Assembly: GCA_028277985.1 (NCBI GenBank)
Contig: JANQFG010000289.1
Coordinates: forward strand, 62,001-126,000
Source: a bacterium
GTDB taxonomy: Bacteria > Desulfobacterota > DSWW01
Length of the DNA stretch: 64,000 nucleotides
Direction: 5' to 3'
This document shows, piece by piece, positions 18,960 through 28,148 of this stretch. The translations under genes were made by a program, and so were the position numbers. The notes beneath the pieces were generated by a model. It was not told the DNA's origin. It searched no databases and saw nothing but the letters and a program-made list of their open reading frames with translations. How positions within the stretch are numbered: position 1 is the stretch's first letter; each line of letters opens with the position of its first letter.

Positions 18960-21194
18960 ATGCGGACAAAGCCAGAAGGCAAAGAGAAGGCGGTGGAGGC
19001 AGCCCAGCAGATCGAAGGCGAGCTGACCAACATCGTCTTCACCAACGAAGAGAACGGCTACACGGTCGCCCGCATCCGGCGGAAAGGAGAAATCCAGCTC
19101 ACGACCATCGTGGGCAACCTCTTTTCGGTGAACCCGGGCGAGAATCTCCTCCTCACCGGCGAGTGGGTCAACCACAGGAAGTTCGGCAGGCAGTTCAAGA
19201 TCGATACCTACACGGTCCTCACCCCGACCACCCTAGACGGGATTCAGCGTTACCTTTCGAGCAATCTGGTCAAGGGCATCGGCCCGGTCCTGGCCAAGAG
19301 GCTCACCGACCGGTTCGGTGAGGAAACCCTGGAAGTAATCGAGAATGATCCTGAGCGCCTTCGGGAGGTCGAGGGCTTCGGCCAGGCAAAGATCTCCCAG
19401 ATCCGGTCCGCGTGGGACGCACAGCGCGAGATCCGCCAGATCACACTCTTCCTCCAGGAGTATGGAATCGGTCAAGGGCTTGCCGTCAGAATCTACCGGC
19501 GCTACGGCGGCCAGTCGATCCCAATGCTCAAGGAGAACCCGTACCGGCTTGCCTCCGACGTCTTCGGCATCGGTTTCAAGACCGCCGACAAGATCGCACG
19601 GTCCATGGGCGTAGAGGCGAATTCCACGAGACGGGCAGAGGCAGGGCTACTATACCTCCTGCAGGAGGCTGCCTCCGAAGGGCATCTCTTTCTCCCCTAC
19701 CCGGCACTTATCGACAGGAGCAAAAGTCTGCTCGAAATAGAGGACGTGGAGATCCTACAGCATGCCGTGGCCAACCTGTTCACCGAGAAGGAGATCTTCT
19801 TCGAGGATCTGAACGAGGATGTGGATGCCTACGAGGAGAACAACAAGGCCGTCTACCTTCCGCCCTTCTACCAGGCAGAGAAGGGGATTACCGAGAACCT
19901 GACCACTTTTCTCCAGGCCCCTTCGCCCGTTCCGCTCATGGAGGTGAAGAACGTACTGAGCAAGGCAGAGCAGCAACTCGGCATGGAACTGGTACCCGAG
20001 CAGCGCCAGGCCGTGGAGCAGGCCCTGCAGGAAAAGTGTCTCGTAATCACCGGCGGGCCGGGCACCGGCAAGACGACCCTCGTTCGAGCCCTGGTGACCA
20101 TCTGCCAGGCCATGGGAATAAGCTGTCTGCTGGGTGCACCGACCGGCAGGGCTGCCAAGAGACTCCAGGAAGTCACGGGCGCACCGGCCAAGACTCTTCA
20201 CCGCCTCCTAGAGTACAGCTTCCAGAAGGGAGGCTTCCAACGGGACGGAAAGAATCCCCTCGACGGCAAGCTGCTGATCGTGGACGAGGCCTCCATGATC
20301 GATGCAATCCTCTTCCACCATCTGGTCAAGGCGCTTCCCCGGGAAGGGGCCTTTGTACTCATAGGCGACGTGAACCAGCTTCCCTCGGTCGGCCCGGGCA
20401 GGGTCCTCGACGACCTGATCGACTCGAAGGCCGTAGGCGTCGTTCGGCTCTCCCACATCTTCCGCCAGGCCCAGGAAAGCCTGATCATCACGAACGCTCA
20501 CCGGATCCTCGAAGGCAAGGCGCCGGAAACGACCAAAGACCCGAAGGACGAGATCCTGGACTTCTACTTCATCGAGGAAGAGGACCCCGACCGGGTGGCG
20601 ACCCTGATCCTCGAGATGTGCACCGATCGGATCCCCTCACGGTTCGGCTTCGACCCCTTCGAGCAGGTTCAGGTCATCAGCCCCATGCATCGCGGATCGG
20701 CCGGTGCGGAGAATCTAAATGCACTCCTCCAGAATGAGCTCAACCCGAAAGGCCCGGAACTACGCCGCGCGGGCTGGATCTACCGGCTCAACGACAAGGT
20801 GATGCAGCTTCGGAACAACTATGACAAGGAAGTCTTCAACGGCGACATCGGCCGCATCATCACCGTGGACCAGGAGCAGAACGAGATCGCCGTGCTCTTC
20901 GACGACCGGTCCATCCCCTACGAGGCCGCGGAGCTGGACGAGCTCGTGCCCGCCTACGCTATCTCGGTCCACAAATCCCAGGGGAACGAGTACCCCGCCG
21001 TAGTCCTGCCCCTGCTCACGCAGCACTACATGCTCCTTCAGCGCAACCTCGTCTACACGGCCATCACCCGCGGAAAAAAGCTCGTGGTGATCGTCGGCAC
21101 CCGCAAGGCCCTGGGCATTGCCATCCGCAACAACAAGACCCAGGAGCGCTTCACCCTCCTCCGGCAGCGGCTGGCGCAATCCGTTCTTGTATAA
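18960..21194 (+). CDS. recD2: RecD2-type ATP-dependent DNA helicase
   Basis: The 744-aa product carries an N-terminal OB-like region, helix-hairpin-helix repeats (SNLVKGIGPVLAKRL, DVFGIGFKTADKIA), Walker A GGPGTGKTT, Walker B LIVDEASM and the UvrD-like C-terminal box AISVHKSQGNEYPAVVLP. This is the full order of the stand-alone SF1B 5'-3' helicase RecD2, which is found in bacteria without RecBC and takes part in DNA repair and fork processing. Length and motifs are intact. ATG 18960 is preferred over the in-frame ATG at 18921, which overlaps fmdB. No recB or recC is nearby. Confidence 0.92.
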   Translation: MRTKPEGKEKAVEAAQQIEGELTNIVFTNEENGYTVARIRRKGEIQLTTIVGNLFSVNPGENLLLTGEWVNHRKFGRQFKIDTYTVLTPTTLDGIQRYLSSNLVKGIGPVLAKRLTDRFGEETLEVIENDPERLREVEGFGQAKISQIRSAWDAQREIRQITLFLQEYGIGQGLAVRIYRRYGGQSIPMLKENPYRLASDVFGIGFKTADKIARSMGVEANSTRRAEAGLLYLLQEAASEGHLFLPYPALIDRSKSLLEIEDVEILQHAVANLFTEKEIFFEDLNEDVDAYEENNKAVYLPPFYQAEKGITENLTTFLQAPSPVPLMEVKNVLSKAEQQLGMELVPEQRQAVEQALQEKCLVITGGPGTGKTTLVRALVTICQAMGISCLLGAPTGRAAKRLQEVTGAPAKTLHRLLEYSFQKGGFQRDGKNPLDGKLLIVDEASMIDAILFHHLVKALPREGAFVLIGDVNQLPSVGPGRVLDDLIDSKAVGVVRLSHIFRQAQESLIITNAHRILEGKAPETTKDPKDEILDFYFIEEEDPDRVATLILEMCTDRIPSRFGFDPFEQVQVISPMHRGSAGAENLNALLQNELNPKGPELRRAGWIYRLNDKVMQLRNNYDKEVFNGDIGRIITVDQEQNEIAVLFDDRSIPYEAAELDELVPAYAISVHKSQGNEYPAVVLPLLTQHYMLLQRNLVYTAITRGKKLVVIVGTRKALGIAIRNNKTQERFTLLRQRLAQSVLV

Positions 21195-21220
21195 CAATCT
21201 TCCAGAATCCATAATTTAGC

Positions 21221-21250
21221 TTGACTGCACGGGTTTCCCGGAAGTACATT
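21221..21250 (+). promoter_or_regulatory. Sigma70-like promoter for 21315 gene
   Basis: TTGACT (21221-21226), an 18-base spacer and TACATT (21245-21250) lie about 65 bases before ATG 21315, right after the recD2 stop. Motif-based prediction. Confidence 0.4.
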
Positions 21251-21314
21251 GAGGACACACGAGGATCCACCGCCCTTCCTGGCGACTCAGAACCCCAGGA
21301 CCGCAGGAGGAGCG

Positions 21315-22598
21315 ATGATGACACGACTGCTTCCCCTCTTGGCATCGGTTGTTCTCATCATGGGACAGGTGCCTACCGTGTATGCACAGTTACCGTACTC
21401 GGATCAGATCATGTTGTACGACAACGGGCATATCAGCCAGATTTCGGATGCCGAGTACGGACAGGTCTGGGAACCCAGGATCAACGAGAGGGGAGACATC
21501 GTCTGGACGAGCGAGGCGGAAGGGCTTCACCTCTACGACGGCACATCCATCACCCTGCTCTCCTCTTCAACGCCTTCGCATGCTGAAATCGGCGACATGG
21601 GACACGTCGTCTGGGAAGAATCCGACGGAGAGGACCCGGAAATTTTCCTCTATGACGGTACGGATACGCTCCAGCTCACGGACGATACGGATTACATAGG
21701 CGACAAGTTTCCTCAGGTCAACAACCGAGGGGAAGTCGCCTGGCTAAGAGGGCACGGCGCCTACGTGAGTGGTGAACCCTATACGTATGATGTATTTCTC
21801 TATGACGGCACGGAGATGATTCAGCTGATGGATGATACACACAATGACTTCTTGCCGAAGCTGAACAACTCGGGGCAGGTCGTCTGGATCGGGGGCACAG
21901 ACGCGCCGTACTATACCCTCGATGAACAGAACGAGGTCCTTTTCTACAACGGTACGGCCACGATACAGTTGACGAACAACTCCTACTACGATGGGAACCC
22001 ACAAATCAACGATGAAGGACATGTGGTCTGGGAAGGGTTTGACGGCAACGACTCGGAGATCTTCCTCTACGACGGAACCACGGTCCTGCAACTCACGAAC
22101 AACCTCCGTCATGATTTCGAACCCCAATTGAACAACAATGGTCAAGTGGTGTGGTCCTGCGGGGAGGTGACCCTGGAGAGTGGTGAGATCGTTCTCTATG
22201 ACGGCACAAACGCAAGACAGCTGACCAACGACGTCTTCTACGACCACCACCCCATGGTAAGCGACGACGGCCATGTGGTCTGGACCCGGCAGTACTTGCC
22301 CCTGTCCTTCGGGATTGGCGCAGCACTGTTCTCTCAGGAAATCATGGTCTACGACGGATCGAAAGTAGAGTCCCTCTCCAAGAACCTCTTTCTAAGAGAT
22401 TCGTATCCGGACATGAACGCCCACGGCCACGTGGTCTGGGAGAGCAGCGTCTTTCAGCCCTGGCAGGCATCATCCGTGATCGGCGCAGATCCGGACGACA
22501 TCTCAGAGGGCCTCAACTACTCTCTTGCGATTCTGCTACCCCTTGGGATCGTCGCCCTCTGGAGACGATTCCGAAACGCGGGGGTCGCTCGTCAATAG
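21315..22598 (+). CDS. Exported TolB-like propeller with C-terminal membrane anchor
   Basis: From ATG 21315 (preceded by GGAGGAGC) the product is 427 aa with a signal peptide cleaved near VYAQ. Eight units of the form FLYDGTxxxQLTxxxxxDxxPQxNxxGxVVW make a propeller; the pattern is similar to choice-of-anchor or TolB-like proteins that carry C-terminal sorting tails. The end is a predicted transmembrane helix (LAILLPLGIVALW) followed by a basic cluster RRFRNAG, a layout seen in three other products of this window. It is probably membrane- or surface-anchored; no catalytic residues were recognised. Confidence 0.75.
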   Translation: MMTRLLPLLASVVLIMGQVPTVYAQLPYSDQIMLYDNGHISQISDAEYGQVWEPRINERGDIVWTSEAEGLHLYDGTSITLLSSSTPSHAEIGDMGHVVWEESDGEDPEIFLYDGTDTLQLTDDTDYIGDKFPQVNNRGEVAWLRGHGAYVSGEPYTYDVFLYDGTEMIQLMDDTHNDFLPKLNNSGQVVWIGGTDAPYYTLDEQNEVLFYNGTATIQLTNNSYYDGNPQINDEGHVVWEGFDGNDSEIFLYDGTTVLQLTNNLRHDFEPQLNNNGQVVWSCGEVTLESGEIVLYDGTNARQLTNDVFYDHHPMVSDDGHVVWTRQYLPLSFGIGAALFSQEIMVYDGSKVESLSKNLFLRDSYPDMNAHGHVVWESSVFQPWQASSVIGADPDDISEGLNYSLAILLPLGIVALWRRFRNAGVARQ

Positions 22599-22617
22599 CA
22601 TACTTTGGGGGTGAATC

Positions 22618-25062
22618 ATGTTCCGTCGAAAACACATGCCCGTCTGGATCGGAATCATCTGTTTGTCATGCATGTTCCTTATGGGACAGGACTCCGAGTG
22701 CCCCTGGGGGAATGCGGCGGATTTCCCCGACGTGAGTCTGGAGGAAAGCATCCGATGGCAGCTCGGCCTCTTTGATCCATACAACCCGGTCTACTACTCG
22801 GGCCCCCTTTGCAGATCCAACCTTCTTCTTCTCTGGTCCTTGAGTGCAGGCCCGGATGTTAAGGCTCTCAGCGGCCTCGAACACTGCGAGGCCCTGTTCC
22901 AGGCCTTTCTCGATTCCAACCGCATTGCCGACATCAGCCCCCTTTCGAATCTACCGATCCTCAAGACCCTCTATCTGTCCTCCAACCCGATCCTTGACCT
23001 GAGCCCACTTGCGGGACGCACAAGCCTGAGCACGTTACTCGTGACCAACACTCCGGTGAGTGACTTGAGCCCCCTTTCCGGGCTCTGGCGACTGGAACAT
23101 CTGAATTTGAAGGATAGCCATGTTACCGACCTGGCTCCTCTCGCGGGGCTCTCAAACCTGAGGCAACTCTACCTCGACAGGAATCCGATAGTTGACTTGA
23201 GTCCGCTAGCAGGGCTGACCAACGTTTGGGAGCTCAGCCTGAATGGCATACCCGCCAACGACCTCAGCCCCTTGGCGGGTATAGCGTCCCTTGGTGATCT
23301 GTATTTCGAAGGAAGCGGTCTAACCAGCCTCAGTGGCCTGGCAGGGAGTTCCGGGCCTTCCCGGATGTACCTCGAAGGAAACCAGATCACGGATTTGAGC
23401 GGCTTGGAAGGAAAAGAATATCTCTACTGGCTCGACCTCGACAACAACCAGGTCAGCGATCTGAGCCCGCTGGCGGGATTGACGAGTCTGGAGAAGCTCT
23501 ATCTGGACGACAATCAGGTGACGGACCTGAGTCCGCTGGCAGGGCTAACGAACCTGGAGTACCTTCGTCTCGCCCGGAATCGAATAGACGACGTTTCGCC
23601 TCTTGCCGGGCTGACCGAACTCGTTTCACTCAGCCTCGCGGAGAACCAGATCAGTGACCTCACTTCATTCGCAAGTCTAGTGCATGTACGCACCGTAAAT
23701 CTCAGAGGGAACCAGGTCAGTGACGTTGCGCCCCTGGCAGGAATGACCGCACTCTGGAGGCTGTATCTCGAAGACAACCAGATAGCCGACCTCAGTTCCT
23801 TCGCAGTCCTGACACAGCTGGCGAGCCTGTATCTCGATGAGAATCAGATCAGTGACCTGAGCCCTTTGGCCGGGCTGACCGGCCTGCTGGCACTCGGCCT
23901 CTACGACAACCAGATAAGTGACCTCACTCCTTTGGCCGGGTTGACGGATTTGGAGATCCTGAGCCTTGACCACAACCCGCTCACAGATCTGAGTCCATTG
24001 GCCGGGCTCACGAGCATGGAAGATCTCTACCTCTCCGGCAACCAGATCAGCGACCTTGGACCCCTGGCAGGGCTGGTGGAAATGGAGAAGCTCGTCCTTA
24101 CCGACAATCAGGTCAGCGACCTGAGCCCCCTGGTCGGAATGACCTGGCTCGAGCGCCTCTACCTCAACGGAAACCAGGTCAGTGACGTTGGCCCCCTGGC
24201 CGGGCTGCCTCGCCTGCGCTTCCTGTACCTGGACGCCAACCAGATCAGCGACCTGAGCACCTTCGCGGCACTGGCGACCACCCAGATCATCGAGGTTTCT
24301 CTCAATAGCAACCAGATCACTGACCTGACCCCATTGGCCGGCATGACTCGCCTGAGACGCCTGCACCTTGCTGGAAACCAGCTGGGTGACCTGGGCGGTC
24401 TCGAAGGGCTTGTCGAGATATATCGACTGGACCTCACGAACAACCAGATTACTGATCTGGGCCCTTTGGCGGGGCTTACCGAGCTGGATGATCTTTATCT
24501 CGATGACAACCAGATCAGCGACCTCAGTCCTTTGGCGGGCCTGACCACTCTAGGACACCTCTATCTCGATGGGAACCAGGTCAGTGGCCTTGGCCCTATG
24601 GCCACACTGGCAAACCTGCGTGAGCTCTACCTCGACAGGAACCAGGTGACCAACGTCGCCCCTCTGGCCGCGCTGCTGGGCCTGGGGGAGTTGTACCTGA
24701 ACGAAAACCAGATCAGTGACCTGAGTTCGTTTTCCGGCTTGACCCAGGTAAGGGAGCTCTACATGGGAGACAATCAGATCGGCGACCTCAGCCCCATGGC
24801 GGAACTGACCGGCCTGGAAGTCCTCCATCTCAACGGCAACCAGATCACTGATCTGAGCCCGCTGCTCGCTATGAGGGTCCTGGATGATCTCAATCTCAGC
24901 GACAACCAGATTACCGATATTCTGCCGCTTGTGAACAACGTCGGCATCGGACACAACGACGAAGTCCATCTCAACGGGAACCCCCTGAGTACTACATCCT
25001 GCACCACCTACATCCCCCAGCTGGAAGCCAGGGGCGTGACCGTATACCACGATTGCCCGTAG
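22618..25062 (+). CDS. Giant exported SDS22/internalin-like leucine-rich-repeat protein 1
   Basis: The 814-aa product has a hydrophobic signal or anchor (WIGIICLSCMFLMGQ) and a 60-residue N-cap with three Cys, then about thirty 22-residue repeats of the form LxLDxNQISDLSPLAGLTxL over residues 85-780. It ends in the shared cap CTTYIPQLEARG ... YHDCP. Internalin-type repeats of this length form a long curved solenoid suited to binding proteins. The repeats are unusually uniform at DNA level, favouring internal expansion or contraction. It is the first of two tandem paralogues that differ in repeat number. Confidence 0.88.
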   Translation: MFRRKHMPVWIGIICLSCMFLMGQDSECPWGNAADFPDVSLEESIRWQLGLFDPYNPVYYSGPLCRSNLLLLWSLSAGPDVKALSGLEHCEALFQAFLDSNRIADISPLSNLPILKTLYLSSNPILDLSPLAGRTSLSTLLVTNTPVSDLSPLSGLWRLEHLNLKDSHVTDLAPLAGLSNLRQLYLDRNPIVDLSPLAGLTNVWELSLNGIPANDLSPLAGIASLGDLYFEGSGLTSLSGLAGSSGPSRMYLEGNQITDLSGLEGKEYLYWLDLDNNQVSDLSPLAGLTSLEKLYLDDNQVTDLSPLAGLTNLEYLRLARNRIDDVSPLAGLTELVSLSLAENQISDLTSFASLVHVRTVNLRGNQVSDVAPLAGMTALWRLYLEDNQIADLSSFAVLTQLASLYLDENQISDLSPLAGLTGLLALGLYDNQISDLTPLAGLTDLEILSLDHNPLTDLSPLAGLTSMEDLYLSGNQISDLGPLAGLVEMEKLVLTDNQVSDLSPLVGMTWLERLYLNGNQVSDVGPLAGLPRLRFLYLDANQISDLSTFAALATTQIIEVSLNSNQITDLTPLAGMTRLRRLHLAGNQLGDLGGLEGLVEIYRLDLTNNQITDLGPLAGLTELDDLYLDDNQISDLSPLAGLTTLGHLYLDGNQVSGLGPMATLANLRELYLDRNQVTNVAPLAALLGLGELYLNENQISDLSSFSGLTQVRELYMGDNQIGDLSPMAELTGLEVLHLNGNQITDLSPLLAMRVLDDLNLSDNQITDILPLVNNVGIGHNDEVHLNGNPLSTTSCTTYIPQLEARGVTVYHDCP

Positions 25063-25097
25063 CGGAATCACTCTGCCTCGAATGGGGGGAGTTCATC

Positions 25098-27284
25098 GTG
25101 TTCCGTCGAAAACACTTGCCAGCGTGGATCGGAATCATCTCGTTGTCATGCATGTTCCTCATGGGTCAGGGATCCGAATGCCCTTGGGGCGCCCACGTCG
25201 TAGAGTTCCCGGAACCAGACCTCGAGGAGAGCATCCGCAGATCGGTAGGCCTGTCCGAGGATATTTTCACACCGCCCCCCTACTATGAGGGACCGCTCTG
25301 CACAACAACCCTGCGCATGGTCTTCTATTTGATAGGCTCGTATAGTCTTCGTACCGGAGACCTCACCGGCCTCGAGCACTGCAAATCCCTGGTAGCCGCG
25401 TTTCTTGAATATTGTCGAATTCGTGATCTGGGGCCACTTGCGGAACTGAAGTATCTCTGGCTTCTCAATCTCAGAGGAAACCGGATCGAAGATCTCAGCC
25501 CGCTGGCCGGACACCCGATTCTCAATGTTCTCGACCTCGCGGAGAACCGTATCCAGGACCTCACACCCCTGGCTGATCTCAGGAGGGTGACCCTGCTCTA
25601 CCTCGAGGACAATCAGATCAGCGATATTGCCCCTCTGAGCGAGATGTATCGCCTGAACTATCTCAACCTCTACGACAATCAGGTTCATGATTTGAGTCCC
25701 CTTGCAGGGCTGACCAAACTCGATTTCCTCTGGCTGAGCAGGAACCAGGTCGGGGACTTGAGCCCCCTGGCCGGGCTCTCGAAGACCACCACCCTATACC
25801 TCGATGACAACCAGATCACGGACGTGAGCCCACTGGCTGCGATGACCCGTATGAACAGTCTCAATCTCGCCGGCAACCAGATCGAGGACTTGACCCCACT
25901 GGCCGGAATGGTGGACATGGAGACCCTGAGACTCGATGGAAACCCGGTCATCGACCTGAGCCCTCTGGGTGGAATGATTCACTTGGAAAACCTTTACCTT
26001 GCAGACGCCCAGGTATCGGACATAAGCCCACTGGCCGGCACAGTGGATCTGCGATACCTCTACTTGCAGGACAACCAGATCAGTGATCTGAGTCCGCTGG
26101 CTCAGAACGGTCTGCTCTGGACCGTTCATCTCGAAAGAAACCAGATCAGCGACCTGAGCCCGCTCGCAAACAAGAGCCTTTTGTTCCACCTCTACCTCGA
26201 TGACAACCAGATCACCGACCTGAGCACCTTGACAGGGCTGCCGAGGCTGGAGGAACTCTACCTCGCGAACAATCAGGTGAGCGACATCGGCCCGCTGGAA
26301 AGCATGACTTATCTGGAGGAGCTCAACCTGGACGGAAACCGAGTCAGCGACGTGAGCCCCTTATCCACACTCTCCAGACTGCGACAGCTCTCCCTCAACG
26401 AGAACGACCTGAACGACCTGAGCTCCTTTGCTGGGCTCACGAACGTATCCGGCCTCAATCTGGAAAGAAACCAGATCCGTGACGTCTCCCCACTGGCTGG
26501 AATGACGCGACTCAGAGGGCTACACCTCGGCGAGAACGGTATAGACGACCTCAGCTCCTTCGGAGCACTGACGCAGGTGAGAAACCTGTATCTAGATGGA
26601 AATCCGGTCAGCGACGTCTCCCCCCTCTCAGGAATGACGGGGTTGAGATACCTCTCCCTCGCAGGGAGCAATATCGACGACCTCAGTTCGTTTGCTGCAC
26701 TCACTCAGTTGTCCAGACTTGATCTCGACAGGAACCAGGTCCGTGACATAACGCCCCTGGCAGGCATGGTCCTGCAGTCCCTTCACCTCAACGAGAACGG
26801 AATAGAGGACCTCACCTCTTTCGCTCTTCTGACTCAGGTGGATGAGCTCTACCTGAATGGGAACCGGGTCACGGACGTTTCGCCTCTAGGGGCAATGACA
26901 GCCCTGCGGGAGCTCTACCTCGATGAAAACCAGATCGCTGACCTGAGCTCTTTCGCAGCGCTGTCGCAAGTAGAGGAACTGTGGCTGAACGACAATGAGA
27001 TCGTCGATCTGGGTCCGCTGGCAGGCATGACGAATCTGGAAACCCTGAACCTCGTGGGAAACGACATCAGTGATCTCACTCCCCTGGCCGGGCTGACGCG
27101 GCTGTACGAACTCAATCTCACCGACAATCAGATCACCGACATCCTTCCACTCCTCGACAACCCGGACCTGGACAAATACGACAGGGTCTACCTGCATGGG
27201 AACCCCCTGAGTCCCGCGTCTTGTAGCGAAACCATCCCCGAGTTGGAGATGCGAGGGGTATACGTGTATTCCGATTGCCCATAG
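25098..27284 (+). CDS. Giant exported leucine-rich-repeat protein 2, tandem paralogue
   Basis: From GTG 25098 the product is 728 aa and its start (FRRKHLPAWIGIISLSCMF) aligns with residue 2 of the upstream paralogue, which fixes this start against an in-frame ATG at 25053. It has the same N-cap (SECPWG ... DLEESIRRS), about twenty-seven SDS22-like repeats and the same C-cap (CSETIPELEMRG ... YSDCP). GGGGGA lies just upstream. Only 35 bases separate it from the first copy, pointing to tandem duplication and coexpression. Confidence 0.88.
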   Translation: MFRRKHLPAWIGIISLSCMFLMGQGSECPWGAHVVEFPEPDLEESIRRSVGLSEDIFTPPPYYEGPLCTTTLRMVFYLIGSYSLRTGDLTGLEHCKSLVAAFLEYCRIRDLGPLAELKYLWLLNLRGNRIEDLSPLAGHPILNVLDLAENRIQDLTPLADLRRVTLLYLEDNQISDIAPLSEMYRLNYLNLYDNQVHDLSPLAGLTKLDFLWLSRNQVGDLSPLAGLSKTTTLYLDDNQITDVSPLAAMTRMNSLNLAGNQIEDLTPLAGMVDMETLRLDGNPVIDLSPLGGMIHLENLYLADAQVSDISPLAGTVDLRYLYLQDNQISDLSPLAQNGLLWTVHLERNQISDLSPLANKSLLFHLYLDDNQITDLSTLTGLPRLEELYLANNQVSDIGPLESMTYLEELNLDGNRVSDVSPLSTLSRLRQLSLNENDLNDLSSFAGLTNVSGLNLERNQIRDVSPLAGMTRLRGLHLGENGIDDLSSFGALTQVRNLYLDGNPVSDVSPLSGMTGLRYLSLAGSNIDDLSSFAALTQLSRLDLDRNQVRDITPLAGMVLQSLHLNENGIEDLTSFALLTQVDELYLNGNRVTDVSPLGAMTALRELYLDENQIADLSSFAALSQVEELWLNDNEIVDLGPLAGMTNLETLNLVGNDISDLTPLAGLTRLYELNLTDNQITDILPLLDNPDLDKYDRVYLHGNPLSPASCSETIPELEMRGVYVYSDCP

Positions 27285-27440
27285 GGGCGGCCCCTCCCTC
27301 TCAGAACAACAAGCCGGCTGGAAAATCCGGCGCCGCCGGCCCTTCCCCGGAATCCAACCGGACTCCTCCCTCATCACAAGAAATAGAAATCGTAACCCTT
27401 GGCAAAGGCTCGAGGCTCTACCTAGCCGGAGGTTGGGACC

Positions 27441-28148
27441 ATGGAAACGAAACCTGACCCAGAGAAACCGTCCAAACCGGGCAAGACGCCCCAGACACAA
27501 TCCAGGCAAGTCAAGGCCGCTCCGAAACATGGAAAGATTCGGGCCTTCTTCGGTTCCACACGGGGACAGCTGCTGAGCCTGGGCCTGTTCCTGGCCGGCA
27601 GCATTTCCGGTGCTTATGTGGAGAAGATCGCCGAAGCGATGAATCCGGAGTTCTTCGGTCCGTCGATCGAGGAGCTGCTCGAGGAACAGCAGTTCGATGA
27701 GAATTTCAGCGCCATCCACGAGAAGCTGGGGAAGCTCACCGAGAGCACCACGGACGGAAACTCCCAACTCCGTCAGGAAATCGTAGATTTGCTGGCAGAT
27801 CAGCAGAAGTCCGTTTCAGAGCTTCAGACCCGGCTCGCTTCGAGCTACGAACAAGCGCAGAACGCCAAAGACAGAGCTTTAAAAGGTGTAGCGCCACAGG
27901 TGGACTTCGAGCTCAAGACCGGCCAGGGAGTCACCCTCGCCAAACGGGGAAACGTCTTCGCGACCCAGAGGATCTTCACGTATGATGGCCAGACCATCGA
28001 CGCGGTGCTGAACGGAAAGAGGCACCGAATGACCCCGGGCAGCCAGATTCCACTGGTTACCGACGAAGAGGAGTGCGTGATCTCCTACGTGGGTGGCGAT
28101 GGGAAGAAACAGATCACACGCTTCAACATGACCTGTAATCCCGCCTAA
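27441..28148 (+). CDS. Single-pass membrane protein with coiled-coil and C-terminal domain
   Basis: The 235-aa product has a lysine/proline-rich cytoplasmic-type N-terminus, one hydrophobic segment (LLSLGLFLAGSISGAYV, about 48-64), a glutamate-rich helical stretch with heptad-like spacing (about 75-150) and a small beta-rich C-terminal domain (DFELKTGQGVTLAKRG ... YVGGDGKKQITRF). I do not recognise the family. Its 3' end overlaps the convergent monooxygenase gene by four bases. GCCGGAGG precedes the ATG. Confidence 0.6.
   Translation: METKPDPEKPSKPGKTPQTQSRQVKAAPKHGKIRAFFGSTRGQLLSLGLFLAGSISGAYVEKIAEAMNPEFFGPSIEELLEEQQFDENFSAIHEKLGKLTESTTDGNSQLRQEIVDLLADQQKSVSELQTRLASSYEQAQNAKDRALKGVAPQVDFELKTGQGVTLAKRGNVFATQRIFTYDGQTIDAVLNGKRHRMTPGSQIPLVTDEEECVISYVGGDGKKQITRFNMTCNPA

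Noticed and set aside
22700..27200. Regular DNA repeats as a possible CRISPR or satellite array
   Set aside because: The roughly 66-base period is that of translated 22-residue leucine-rich repeats.
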